DNA of 64,000 bases from Voacanga thouarsii (lineage: Eukaryota > Streptophyta > Magnoliopsida > Gentianales > Apocynaceae). This document shows positions 48,700 through 60,096 of the stretch, one piece after another. Under the pieces are notes generated by a model. That model saw only the letters and a program-made list of their open reading frames with translations. It did no database searches and was not told the DNA's origin. Made by a program: the position numbers and the translations under genes. The stretch lies in NCBI GenBank assembly GCA_026120185.1, contig JANUWF010001272.1:1798001-1862000 (forward strand), read 5' to 3'. How positions within the stretch are numbered: the first letter of the stretch is position 1; each line of letters begins with the position of its first letter.

Positions 48700-49929
48700 A
48701 TCAATTAAAGCATTAACGGAACGTCCATGAATAGTGAATGTACCTTCCACCACCGCAACATCGGACCCAACTTCCTCTCTGTTAAGAGCGAACACCTTGG
48801 CCTTCACTTGCGGCTTTGGTGCTCCACTCCCGGATGCTCCTGTAGGGTTGGCTCGGTTGGGCCCCGGGTTCTGAGCTGGGTTTCCTTACCCGACTCGGTG
48901 CAATTTGGGGTAGGTGTTCTTCAGGTGGTTCGGGTCGCCACAGTGATAGCACTTTCTCTCACCACCCTTGGACTAACAATTCCTCTCCGTGTGGCCTTTC
49001 TTTCCACACTACCTACATGATGGGAGATTCGGGGCTGGTCCACTCGGTGTTGTCCGGGCTTGCTTCCCCTGGTTCTACCATTGGTGGTTGGTGGAGCGCA
49101 TGTGGGGTTGCGGTCTCGGGAATTGTCCTTACGGCTGTCTCGGCGGCTAGAAGGGTTTTACTGCCATCTTGCTGCGATCCTCATTTTCCGTCCGAGTAGC
49201 TGCATCTACAGCCCCCGAATAGGTTGTCGGCAGGGTAGGTGCCAATGCTCTCCTCAACTCCGATCTCAGCCCCTTGACGAATTACCTCGTCCTATTCTGC
49301 TCGGTGTCCACCAATCGCTTGCAGTACTTGGACAACTGAGTGAATCGGGCCGTGTACTGGGCTACCGACATGCTTCCCTGCCTCAGATTCTGGAATTCGT
49401 CCTCTCGTTTCTCCACAATCCACTGTGGAATGTATTCTGCCCTGAAGGCTTCCACAAAGTTGGACCACGTCCATTCCTGCTCGTCCATCTCCCAGTCGTC
49501 TTGGACCCGCTGCCACCACGCTCGAGCTGGTCTTCTCAATCGGAAAGCTAAAAACTTAACCATCCACTCCTCGGTGTACTGGAGCGTTGCGAATATGTCC
49601 TCCAACTGTTCAACCCACTGCTCCGCCTTCTGATCCTGTTCCGCTTCGCCCAGGAAGACGGGTGGCTGAAACTTCAGGAACCTCTCTAAGGCCTCATCTT
49701 CACCCCTCGGGTTTCGTCGCTCGGTCATTAACTGCAAAATCTCGGCCATCTTGCTGAATGCCTGGCCCATGGTCACATCAACTGGAACTTCTGACCTTGA
49801 TCCCATATCCGAACCATTCCCTTCACCCTGGCTGGGTGCTTGCATCTGAGCTGTTTCTACTTCCGATGCCACTTGATCCACTTCCGGAACTCTTCCACCT
49901 GCTGTAGCTATACGACGCTTGGGTGCCAT
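48700..49929 (-). pseudogene. gag: gag (and protease N-terminus) of composite C
   Basis: Capsid and nucleocapsid precursor. The start ATG is at 49929 (MAPKRRIATAGGRVPEVDQ). The core LKFQPPVFLGEAEQDQKAE, RAWWQRV and FRAEYIPQW spans about 49690-49430, open to a stop at 49282. Two zinc knuckles lie near 49015-48930: the first has all four ligands but a stop inside it; the second reads CYHCGDPNHLKNTY, with the final Cys lost to Tyr. Stops are scattered from 49282 to 48890. It ends at the D-family solo LTR, just after the catalytic Asp of the protease. It lies 254 nt downstream of the accessory ORF. Confidence 0.88.
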
Positions 49930-50183
49930 TCTAAACCACACCCTAGATGATAAGTGTATGCATTTAAGGGTCAAATCATTTTAGTTGTACTTGCATGCAT
50001 AGTCAAATAGATGTAAACAGAAAGCGGATGTAAATTTTAGCTAAGGAATAAATTCTCTTTCAAAAATAGACTTGTAAAAACTCGAAATTTGATAGAAAGC
50101 AGAATTAAAAATCCTTATCATAAAAGTTCTCGAAAAAAAACAGTAAACAAATAAACATCCAAATCAAAAGAACTCCTAGTCCT

Positions 50184-50714
50184 CTAATCCTCACCAGAAC
50201 CCTCATCATCAGCCTCATACAACAATCCCTCAGAGTTCTTGGAAAAATCTACCCTATCCTCACTAGCAAATCCCCCCATTGGCTCCTTCCCAGGGCGCCT
50301 AGAACTCTCCCCGGGCTCCACTCGGCTGGAAGAAGGAAGGAAAGAAGGCCTAGGCAGAGACTCATAGTCTATCTCCCCCGAGTCATCGCTATCTGCTGCT
50401 AAGTCCACCTAGGGATTAGGAGGGAGGGGTTCAGGCTCCACTATCATTACCTCATCCTCACTATCTGAGCTTATGTCAATCACCAGAATTGGGGGTAGCT
50501 CAATGATCTAGACCTCGTCATCAATGCTATCCTCCATAGGGTTAATCTCATCATCATTGTTATCCTCCATAGGGATAACCTCATCATCACTGTTATCCTC
50601 CATGGGGAAAACTGGCTGAGAGGCAGGCTGGGGAACTGGAAGGTCCTCCGGGTCTAGAGGGATAGGCGGGTGCCACTGCTGCCCTTTCCTCGCTGTCCTA
50701 AGCAGTCTAACCAT
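50184..50714 (-). pseudogene. Accessory ORF between primer site and gag, composite C
   Basis: An unrecognised 176-codon frame in sense orientation, one frame throughout with two stops (50508-50510 and about 50411). It starts at 50714, 84 nt after the primer site, in the context TAGG-ATG-GT shared with element A's accessory ORF. Visible parts: a basic N-terminus (MVRLLRTARKG); a Pro-rich stretch; three tandem 11-residue acidic repeats (PMEDNSDDEVI and variants, about 50606-50511); then a hydrophobic-acidic motif VIDISSDSEDE (about 50475-50445), which resembles a SUMO-interacting motif; and an acidic Ser-rich C-terminus ending GSGED. No membrane segment or enzyme motif. The role is unknown; a nuclear interaction protein is only a guess. 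Confidence 0.6.
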
Positions 50715-50798
50715 CCTACAGCATCAACAAGATAGGTTAGATAAAGATTTAGACTTAAAGAAATAGCACAAATACTATCAATAATTTCCTAAACCTAG

Positions 50799-50810
50799 GC
50801 TTTGATACCA
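50799..50810 (-). other. Primer binding site of composite C
   Basis: The minus strand reads TGGTATCAAAGC, a common variant of the initiator Met-tRNA site, 3 nt from the LTR stub. Confidence 0.85.
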
Positions 50811-50813
50811 CTA

Positions 50814-51093
50814 GTTAACACCATGCTACCTAGGCCCGCCATAGCCGGGGATGTCGCCTCGTCCAAAGAACAAGGGGTCTTTATAACTAAGTCACACAAA
50901 TGAAATAGCGGAATATAAATAGTACTTGAACTTAAAATTTATTACATCCTAAAATAAATATCAATCCAAGAATAATTCCCAAAATAGCAAAAACAAATCC
51001 ATAATAAAATTTATCCACTTTCATCTCTCCAAAACATTACACAAAAATAAATCATCAGAAAATCTTCCAAAGCAGGTATAATCTAGCTACTCA
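50814..51093 (-). repeat. Truncated 5' LTR stub of composite C
   Basis: The first 280 bp match 35381-35660 closely and end at TAGCTACTCA. The remaining roughly 4.1 kb of the expected LTR are absent; AAGA and an inverted complete LTR follow. Confidence 0.9.
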
Positions 51094-51097
51094 AAGA

Positions 51098-53017
51098 TGT
51101 GAAACCCCAGTCAAAACCAACCTTAGGGTGAGGGGGTTGGGATGCATATCATAATTTATTGCATGTTTAACTATATTTTTAAATCATTTTCTATGCTTTG
51201 GATTTGAGTTTTATTGTCTCGAAGGCTTGGTTGTGAGTATTGCTTGAGAAAGGCAAAATAGTAATTTTTACTTGAGGTGGAAAAAGGGAGACAACTTGAG
51301 GATTGAATAAGAAAATATTTTTTTTTAGGGAAAATAAGAACAAGAGTTGTTTTGATTTAGTGGTTAGAACCTTAGAATTAATTCTTGAGGTCTTAGGTTC
51401 AAATTCCATCATAGGAGCTATAGTTTGATTAAATTTTCTTTTTGCTTGGGAAGTATCATTTTCGGCCTTAGTGGTGTTTGGAGTAGGGTAGAGATGTTGT
51501 CTTATAAGAGGCATGATAGGAGACTTCAAATCCTACTCATTTGTTCTACACAAAATTCCTAAGAGGAATTCATTTCCTCTTGATCCTTAATTTTCCTATT
51601 TCTCAATTCATTAATTTGTTCAAGTTATTCTAGCAAATTTCTTTCCAGAAATTCCAGTGAAGTGTTGTGGCTTTGTAGAATCAAAATGTCTTAGTGGAAG
51701 ACATTTTATGGTCTGAAAATGTGGAGGAGATGTGAAATATTCCAAGGGGATAAATCTCTTTAGTGAACTTTCTAAAAATTCATTCTAGCTAGGTTCATCT
51801 TCCTTCTTGGAATGAACTGAAAATTTTCAGCTTCTTGTGCCTTCAAGTTGTCGAAACTCTTAGCTAATATTCCCTCCTAAATGCTACCAGAAAAATGGCC
51901 CTTTGGATCAGCTTGCAACCTGAATTTCTCTGACCATTTTCGGACTGCACAAAGTTGGTGCAAATCCAGAAAAATCCCTGGGCAAATCGCAGCTTTGGAG
52001 GTCTGAAACCAAGCTATTTTCTTCCAGTTTTTGTTCAGCACATTAGCCAAGTTTTCCTTCCATGAAGAAGGCTGGAAACCAGCCTTGAAAACCCCTGAAA
52101 CTCCCCTTCAAAACCTCTGTAAATCGGCTGGAAAGATGGCAGCTAAAACTACCCAAAAAAAAAAAAAAAATCTAGCCTTGCGAAAAATACTTTGTAGTAG
52201 TTTTTCCAGCTTTGTTTCCTAATTCTCTCCTGGCCGAAACTCCATCCTTTTTCTGCACAAACCACCCTTAAACTTCCATTAATAGAACTCCATTATCCTC
52301 CCTAAGTTCTGCACGAAAAATCCAGTCATGGCTGCCAGAAAATCTCTCCAACAAATCTCTGCAATCATGCTTGATTAGTTACCAAAATTCCAACCACCAT
52401 AATTTAGCAACATTCCATAAAATGTTCCTCAAACAACCAGACTTATTCGTCACCATTTCACTCCATCTTTTCGGCCACCATTACCCCTCTTCAATTAGCT
52501 TTCATCCAGCAGAAACACTACACAGAAATTCGGCCATGGCAGACTTCCAAAAGCTCTCCAAGAATCAAAGATATTCTTGAATATTTAGTTTCCAAATTTG
52601 CTTCTCAAAAATATTCTTCAAGGATTCCAACTACTAGCCTTTCATTTTCTCTTCCGAATCAGAGAATCACCTTCCTAAACCCTACAAAAATTTCGGCCAG
52701 CCCTAATCTCTTCAGAATTTTGGCAGCCTCCGTCCAAAAACTCTCTATTCCCTTCAACCTTCAAGAACACACAACACACCAAGAACACCTACTTCTTCCT
52801 TTCACCTAATACCAATCCAAATCACTTCAAACTACTTCTAAAAACTCCAGAATTCATCTACTCACTGTCCTGAGTCCATCAACACCATTCTTAACATCAA
52901 ACTCCAAAATCCAACTTGCTAGTTTGGATAAAAAACCAGAAATTTTGTGAAGGCTCAAGAACACCATCAAGGTAGGTTTGTTCCAACAACTCCATCTTCT
53001 CTAATCGTGATCTCTAA

Positions 53018-53055
<38 letters not shown>

Positions 53056-55480
53056 TAAACCCACTAATGGTCTCTCTCTCTTTCTCTCTCTCTCTCTCTT
53101 GGCCAAATCTCTCTCCTCCTTGGCCCGATGGTTTCTTCTCCAATGGTCATGCTTTCTTCACCTTCTTTGGTCGGATTTAGACATCTAGGAGTTGAGACTT
53201 ATTCAAAACTCCTTCAAGGGAATTCATCAAGCAAGTAATCTTTCTTTTAACCCTTTTTTTAATTCTAGATTCATGTCTCTAGGATGATGTTGATAGAAGG
53301 TGGATTGTGGATAGGATTTGAGTATGTATTTTTTAGATTGAAGCATGAATATATGTATGAATATGAAGGAGATGGGATTTATGCATGGATGGATTATCTT
53401 GGTTGATTGTATGATGATTTGAGGTTTAATGCATGCCTCCATGATTTAGTATGCTAGAGATTGTCACATTTGGTGAATAGGATTTATATTCATGTTGGAT
53501 TGTTGAAGCCATGATCATATTTATGCTAGCAGGGGTTAGATCATGTCTTGATAAATTGAGATCTATGCTCGTATGCATGATTTGAATGATTTGATGAATT
53601 GAAGGATTGTATATGTTCATGATTGTGAATAGCCATGGAAATATAATCATGATCTAGTTGTCCCTAAGCTAATTTTTATTTCATGAATAAAATATTTAAT
53701 AATATGATTTTGCTAGTAATTTCGAAAAAACCCTAGGAATGGTGGATTTGGATTATTATATATATAAAGGATATTTTAGTCAAATAAATAATAGTTTTGA
53801 TAGAAAAATAAAATATATCGATATTATATAAAAATAATGAAATCAACTAAAGCTTTTTTTTTTGTTGAAATAATCATAATTAGTAATATACTTATTATTA
53901 AAATTTAATTATTATCTTTTAATCTAAACCTATTAAAACTTATTTATTATTTTTCCAAGCAAGGTTCATTAAAATTCATTTTCAACTAACTTTAGTTATC
54001 AATTATTTTCTAACAGCTAAATTATTAATAAATCATTATTTTTCCTAAAAACCACCTAAGACTCTTCATCAAATAAACTCTAAATTTTCTTAGCAATATT
54101 TAAACCTTTAACTTATTAGTACTTATTTTCCAAAACATTAATTATTTTAAATATCAAATTATCCTTAGCTTATAAACCTATTTACTTATTGTTTGGCCTT
54201 AAAGCTTGGGACACTAGAATCATGATAGTAGTAAGTTGAGTTGTTTAAATTGAGAAAGTGAATTTTGGCTGGAGTTTAATTGTGGTTTGTATTTGCTCAT
54301 GCGGGATTAGGTCAGCATTTGGAGACCTTTTTATTGTGAGCAAGAATCAGGTAAGCTCCTGCATAAAACCTGATTGATGAAAAGTGTTTAATTATGGCAA
54401 GCCAAATGTAGAGTGTATGGACACAAATCTTTGTAAAGGCAATTGAGGATTGTCTCCTGTCTTATTTCCGTCAAACAAATTATTTGCAAACCAATAAGCA
54501 GATTTATTCAAACTCAAAACTATTTCTAAAACTGATTTTGACAAAGACTTTGGAAACCTTTAATTGCCATGTTCAACTGAAACTATGTTTTGTTCATTTT
54601 TTTTCCCAAGTGGGATATGTTACGTTGAGTACTCAATAAGGGTGGACTACTGGGCTAGTCTTTGAGGGGTTAGGGTAAGTCTCTCAGTAGGTAGCCACCT
54701 CTGAGGGGTGAGTCCTTCCCGGATAAGACGACAATCCAGTAAGTTGTACCGGTCCGAGCTAGCAGTGTTCATTTTCAGTCAAGTGACTGTGTTTTGCCGG
54801 AATGGACACCCGGTTGTTGTTTGGGTATAGAGAAGGAGGAGTATCTTGCCCAGTAGGCCGATCGCCTACTTTTGTCAGTCTGCACAAAGTGTGGCATTCT
54901 GACCGGCGGTATGCACAAAGTATGGCATGCTGACCATCCGGTTATGGGGCCCAACGTGTGGTAACCCGTAATCCTTTCTTTTGAGTGGTTGATTTTATAA
55001 ATTATGTATGGCTAGAAATGCCAAAACACCACTCTTGTTTTTTACTGATGTTTATTGCTTGCCAGTGATCTCTTATAAAGAATTTTATACTTTGCATTCA
55101 CGAACTGTTTTCACTGAACACCCAAAGCACACACGGACTTGCTGAAATTTCTGTCTCACCACCATTTTACCATGATTTCAGGTCGATCCTGTTGTGGGGA
55201 TGAGTAGCTAGATTATACCTGCTTTGGAAGATTTTCTAATGATTTATTTTTGTGTAATGTTTTGAGGAGATGAGAGTGGATAAATTTTATTACGGATTTA
55301 TTTCTGGTATTTTGGGAGTTATTCTTGGATTGATATTTATTTTAGGATGTAATAAATTTTAAGTTCAAGTACCATTGATATTCCGCTATTTCATTTGTGT
55401 GACCTGGTTATAAAGACCCTTTGTCTTTTGGACGGGGCGACATCGCTGGCCCTGGCGGGCCTAGGTAGCGGGGTGTTACA
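51098..55480 (+). repeat. Complete family C LTR in inverted orientation
   Basis: Starts TGTGAAACCCC, ends GGTGTTACA, 4,383 bp. It is the reverse complement of the family arrangement at 35381-38917, with the 0.83 kb block that copy lacks. Its end abuts the target duplication TGGGC, so it forms the right end of the inserted unit. It carries (AT)n at 53021-53052 and (CT)n at 53071-53099. Confidence 0.92.
51353..51407 (+). other. tRNA-like module in inverted LTR C
   Basis: TGATTTAGTGG (51353-51363) and AGGTTCAAATTCC (51395-51407), 255 nt from the LTR start. The strand follows the LTR orientation. Confidence 0.55.
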
Positions 55481-55500
55481 TGGGCGACCCCTGGAAAGTA
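55481..55500 (+). pseudogene. 5S rRNA-like sequence, 3' part
   Basis: TGGGCGACCCCTGGAAAGT continues the plant 5S sequence interrupted at 35380, including the duplicated TGGGC. The normal 3' end of 5S (about 20 nt) is not recognisable beyond this. Confidence 0.75.
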
Positions 55501-55703
55501 ACTATAAAAGATGAAAGGAAAAGACCTAGAACAAATTAAGAAAATGAAAGAAGGATTTATATGCATAATAGTGTAAACACAGAAGAAATAGATAAAGCTC
55601 ATATGAGAGTAATGTATTTGAAAGTGTACTATCATGATGAAAGAATATGTGAACTCTCCTGAGATGCATGTCTATGTGTGTAAAGTAAGTTTACTCTTTT
55701 ATT

Positions 55704-55752
<49 letters not shown>

Positions 55753-55802
55753 GTGAGATAAACTTATTTGGTGTTTCATGTAGTAGATTTAAAAAAAGAG
55801 AT
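55501..55802. other. AT-rich spacer before gag of element G
   Basis: No gene seen. It holds (AT)n at about 55706-55747. A 5' LTR or primer site of G should lie near here but I cannot recognise either. Confidence 0.5.
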
Positions 55803-56900
55803 ATGCTGCGAAGAGTTACTTATGGTAGTACTGGAGACCAAACTAAAGAGAACAGAACTGATATTACTCGAAATACCACATCTAGAGTAGAAACACAACC
55901 TCAAGGAAATGAAATGACTCAAGTATTAGAAAAAAATCACGGCAATATTTTGAACATGTTACTGGAACTCCAACCCAAATAGAGCAAAATCCTAAAGAGG
56001 AAACGGACCGAGCATTAGAATGATTTCTAAAGTTCCATCCTCCTAAATTTTACAGGCAAGTAGATCAGGAGCAAGAAGCTGAGTCCATGATAGAACAAAT
56101 GGGCGACATTTTTGTAGTTTTAGATTATTCTGAGTAGAGAAAAGTCCAATTTGCGACATTTAAACCTCAAGGACCTGCTTGAGACTGGTGGTTAAGGAAA
56201 AAAGAGGTGTGAGAATAAGAACATAAGGACTGGACTTGGAAAGAATTCTTAAAAGAATTTAAGAATGAATTTCTACCCCAATGGATAGTTGAAAATAAGG
56301 AAGAAGAATTTCAAAATCTTTCATAAGCAAAGAAGATTGTTGGGAAATATGCCATTAAATTTGTTTGACTTTCAAAGTATTGCCCTTTATTGGTATAAAC
56401 AGACTACGAATGAACTCGTGATTTATATAAGGATTGCTACCTGAATTAAAGAGAACATTGATTGCTATGGCCCTGACAGGATATAGTACAAATGTAAAAA
56501 TAGCTTCTCGACTAGAAATAGAATATTTAATCAAAGCTAGATAGAACAGTAAGAGAAAAGCTAAAATTAGTGAACAGTATAAAGAAAAGCACCTAATAAA
56601 GGAAGTGCTAATTTGAAGGGGAACATAATACGTTCAATGCACTTATTTTCACAAGGGTGGACACGCTTATGAACATTGTCAGAAAAGACTTAGAGCTTAT
56701 AATCAATGTGGAAAAATAGGACACATTTTAGCCAATTGTCCGTATATTAGGAGACAAGGAAATGCACCTTCTACTCATGAAAAATATAAGCCTTGAGAAC
56801 TGCAGAGATATAAAGGATCTATCAAGGCTCATGTGGTAGCCATGAGTAGAGAAAGAACAGATGACATGAGGGACAAGAAGTAGACATCTAATGGAACTAA
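55803..56900 (+). pseudogene. gag: gag of element G (heavily decayed)
   Basis: Nucleocapsid precursor of a third Tekay-like family. A candidate start at 55803 (MLRRVTYGSTG) leads, after a shift near 55960, to the gag core: FLKFHPPKF, IEQMGDIFVVLDYSE, FATFKPQGP and LPQWIVENKEEEFQNL (about 56020-56320). It parallels the gags of A and C. Two degraded zinc knuckles lie at about 56632-56730 (C...HKGGHAYEHC, then QCGKIGHILANC with its first Cys changed to Tyr). At least eight stops. Directly after it comes a KYFEDE-like scrap typical of the end of pol, then the polypurine tract; protease, RT and integrase are missing. Confidence 0.8.
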
Positions 56901-56932
56901 GGCAAATAAATATTTCGAGGACGAAATTTCTT

Positions 56933-56945
56933 AAAGGAGGGGAGA
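56933..56945 (+). other. Polypurine tract of element G
   Basis: AAAGGAGGGGAGA followed by the LTR start TGTAATATCCC at 56947. The preceding GAGGACGAAATTTC is the usual end of pol in this lineage. Confidence 0.8.
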
Positions 56946-56946
56946 T

Positions 56947-58567
56947 TGTAATATCCCTCCCTTTTTGTGTTTTAATTACCTACTACGTATAGAATAAGAA
57001 TTTGAATGAATGACCAGAACAAAAGTTGATCGGTGCAATGAGACGAACGTTTTGGTATCATTTAGGTTTTTAGGGGTACTGTCACAATTTTGACTGCAAA
57101 TGGAGAAAAACTAAGAAAGAATGTAGAAATTCTGATTCCTACTATTGAGTTCAATAAAATGCGTTGGTTCCAATAGTGGAATAAAAAGTTTTCCCGACTA
57201 GAATATATACTGAGTCAAATTATAGTTCATTCTTGAGGAAGGTAGTAAATATGGTCAAAAGAGGACAAGTGGCACATTGAGATTGGCCATTGAAAATAAG
57301 TGTCATTTCATGATTGGGTAAAAGAGGCCAAGTGTTTTCAGGTAATTGGTTATATGAAATCAAATAGAATTTTATAAGCAAATTATAAGCTTCTTAAATA
57401 GGATTTTACAAGCTTCTTCAATAAGCCTTTGGCCTACTGACAAAAAAATTGACCATGTTTTATCATATGATTAGTTGCATAAATAAGACGGATTTTTAAA
57501 AATATTTCATAAGCTATCATAAGAAGATTTTCTACAAACTTTCTCAAGAAGCCTTCAACCAATCATTAAGAATTCACCAAATTAACTTGGACCATTAATG
57601 AGCTACTTAACCGCAAGACCAAATTTGCCTACATAAGAAGAAGAGCGGCGATCAAAGGTTACTTTTAGCAGACTAAGAACCGGCAACAACAAGAAGCAAA
57701 GGAGAAAGAAAGAAAAAGGAAGAGAAAAAATAAGAAAAAGAGAGCGAAACGAAACTTGGAGATATTCAAGTTTGGAGAATTCAATAGATAATGAAAAAAA
57801 AATCTTAACTTTCTAGATTAAAGTATTTAAGTAAATTATATGGATTTTTTTGGCATGGATTTTTTTTCTAGAAATTTCATGTGAATCTTGAAATATGAAT
57901 AAAGAATAATCATGTTTGGGGGCGGTTTGTGTATGTTGTGTGTGGCAGTGAACTTGGAAGGACATGTTCTATGTTTTGTGTGGTGTTTGAAGGTATTTTG
58001 AAGGGTTGTCTATGGCTGCAAAAATAGAAAAAGGTGATAAAATAAAACATAGTTTAATGGTTGATTTATTCCATGTTCTTATGACTGTTGTTTCTGTTGT
58101 GATGTTACTGCTTTATTTATGAATGAGACTGAAGAGATTTGTGATGACGAATAAGATGTTAGAGGGATTGAATGGTATATATGTAATATAGAGAATTGAA
58201 GAGATTAGATTGCATATAAAAAAGGAACAAAGCCAGAAATTCTGTTTGTATGTAATTTGACCAGATCTGAAGAACCAATAAACTGAATGAAATGGCATGT
58301 TATTCTGAAACTACATAAGCTATAATTTGCAGCCAAATGTCTTAGGATCATTTTAAGGCTAATTTGACATGATTTGGATTTGTAGATAAGAAGATATGAC
58401 ATAAATACTAAAGGCTGCCTGTTCAGTGACGGGAATAAAGTGCTGAGATGTTATGGGTAGAACTAACTAAAATGGATTGGAAAATTGGTATTCTATGAAT
58501 CGGAAATTATTGAGGAATGTCTTGGAGACATTTTGGAACTAGTTTGACATTAATTGGACTTGTGAAT
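56947..58567 (+). repeat. 3' LTR of element G, part 1
   Basis: It begins TGTAATATCCCTCCC, like the LTR start of element A. It contains diverged internal repeats (for example around 58330-58390 and 58500-58565, both with a TTTGACAT-like word followed by TTGGATTTGT or TTGGACTTGT). It is interrupted by LTR H1 at 58568. No ORF of note. Confidence 0.7.
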
Positions 58568-60096
58568 TGATGCGTATGAATTTGGGTATAAAAATCATAT
58601 AAATACTAAGTGCATTCCCAATCAAGTTTACATTAAAACGTTAAACCTAAATTACACATATGAGCAAACGTACTCATCATTAACCTAGCATAGGGTTCAA
58701 ACAAGTGTCAATCCTCAAGGAACAAATATACATTAATCACCATTCTTTCATTGTTTAACTGACTCAATAAAGTGAAAAGGAAATAAAATAAAATAAAAAT
58801 AAAAATATATACATGTCAAGGATGGAGAAGTATGTAACTCAAACCATTGTTTTGACAAACATGATCTTAAAGTACCTCATCATTATCATAACTAATCATT
58901 CTCTTGGCATCATGAAGGATTAAAGTAGACTCACTTCTTTTCCAATCCCTAAATCCCTATCGTCTAGATAACTTAGCATCATATTCCTGTCTCAACCAGT
59001 CTTACCCAAAAGATGCATTAAACACAATCCTTTGATTAAATTTCCATTCCTGGCAAACTTAAAATATGAAATTAACCAATGAATCCATTCCTAACAGACA
59101 TCAATTAATCTTTAATTACCTTGTTCTTAGCAATTAACCCATTTTCCAAGCGAGTTAAAAGACAACAAATACGAAATCAATGAATTGAAACCACTATCAA
59201 CCCCTTTTCTAAGTAAGTTAATGGAAAGAAACAACCAAATAACCTCGTAATAGGCACAAGTAATTAAATACCAAGAAAAATAATCAATTAATCAAAAAAT
59301 CAAATAACTCTAAAAACCATGAATATCTAAACAATGTCAAATTACAATAAAATGATTAACAAATCGTTGTTCAAGAAAAAGAAAACAAAGTAAAAGAAAG
59401 CACTCATAGACCAGCTTCCTTCTTCTTCCTTTGAAGACCTTTTTGCACAATCCTTCTTGAATTGAAGAATTCCACCTTTGATTTGAGTGATTTTCTATAG
59501 TGATCAATGAATTCTCCCCTTTTCCCTTGTGTTTTTCCTCTATTTAAAGGCTTGGGAAGTGTTTAAACTCATTGGTGTAATGTTCTTGGCCGAGTAGAAG
59601 TTGGAAGATACTAAAACTCCATAGATTACCAAAAACTGGTAGAAAAATCACAATCCTGCCTTTTCCTCAGAGCACAGCTGGCGCCGCCTTGGCTCTTGGA
59701 GCCTGCGCTAGTTGTGTTCTGTTTCTCTACTTGTTTACTAGTTTTTTTCTTGATTTCAACACCACGTAGTCCAGAATGCAGTTGGCGCTACCTTGGCTCT
59801 TGGAGCCGGCGTCGGTTCCACTCTGCTTCACTCTGTTTTGACAATTTTTTGTTGCATCGAAGTTCATGTAAACAGTGTATGGTCGGCATCGGTTCCAGTG
59901 CCCTAGCCGGCACCACCTCTCCTCTGTTTTGCGACATTTTTGATTCATTTTATCCTAAAAATCTAAAATAATGAACAAACTACATTTCCAAGGGTAAAAT
60001 CTCAAATATGAAGGAATATGACTAGTTATTGAACAAAATATATTACAAAAGAGCCTCAAATAAATAGGAAAAATATGAATAATTTAGCCCCTATCA
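58568..60096 (-). repeat. Solo LTR of family H (H1)
   Basis: It starts TGATGCGTATG and ends CCCCTATCA (TGAT...ATCA), 1,529 bp, flanked by TGAAT on both sides (58563-58567 and 60097-60101). A second, shortened copy with the same ends is at 60357-60739, where a polypurine-like stretch shows the minus orientation. A GC-rich part at 59670-59930 repeats a GGCGCYRCCTTGGCTCTTGG-type unit. The family is not recognised. Confidence 0.85.
59540..59551 (-). promoter_or_regulatory. Possible TATA box of LTR H1
   Basis: The minus strand reads CTTTAAATAGAG, TATA-like and in LTR sense orientation. Positional support only. Confidence 0.35.

Larger units (their letters stand above)
35381..55480 (-). mobile_element. 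Ty3/gypsy family C composite with inverted terminal LTRs
   Basis: Both ends are the TGTAACA/TGTTACA terminus of family C LTRs, and both abut TGGGC (35376-35380 and 55481-55485), a 5 bp target duplication inside the 5S-like sequence. The internal minus strand holds primer site, accessory ORF, gag, protease, RT, RNase H, integrase and chromodomain. The left LTR is in minus orientation as expected. The right side is a 280 bp LTR stub (50814-51093), a 4 bp filler, and then a complete plus-orientation LTR (51098-55480). Nested solo LTRs lie at 41779-46139 and 46655-48694. Confidence 0.88.

Noticed and set aside
48727..49633. Plus-strand frames of up to 163 codons
   Set aside because: Antisense shadows of the family C gag and zinc-knuckle region.
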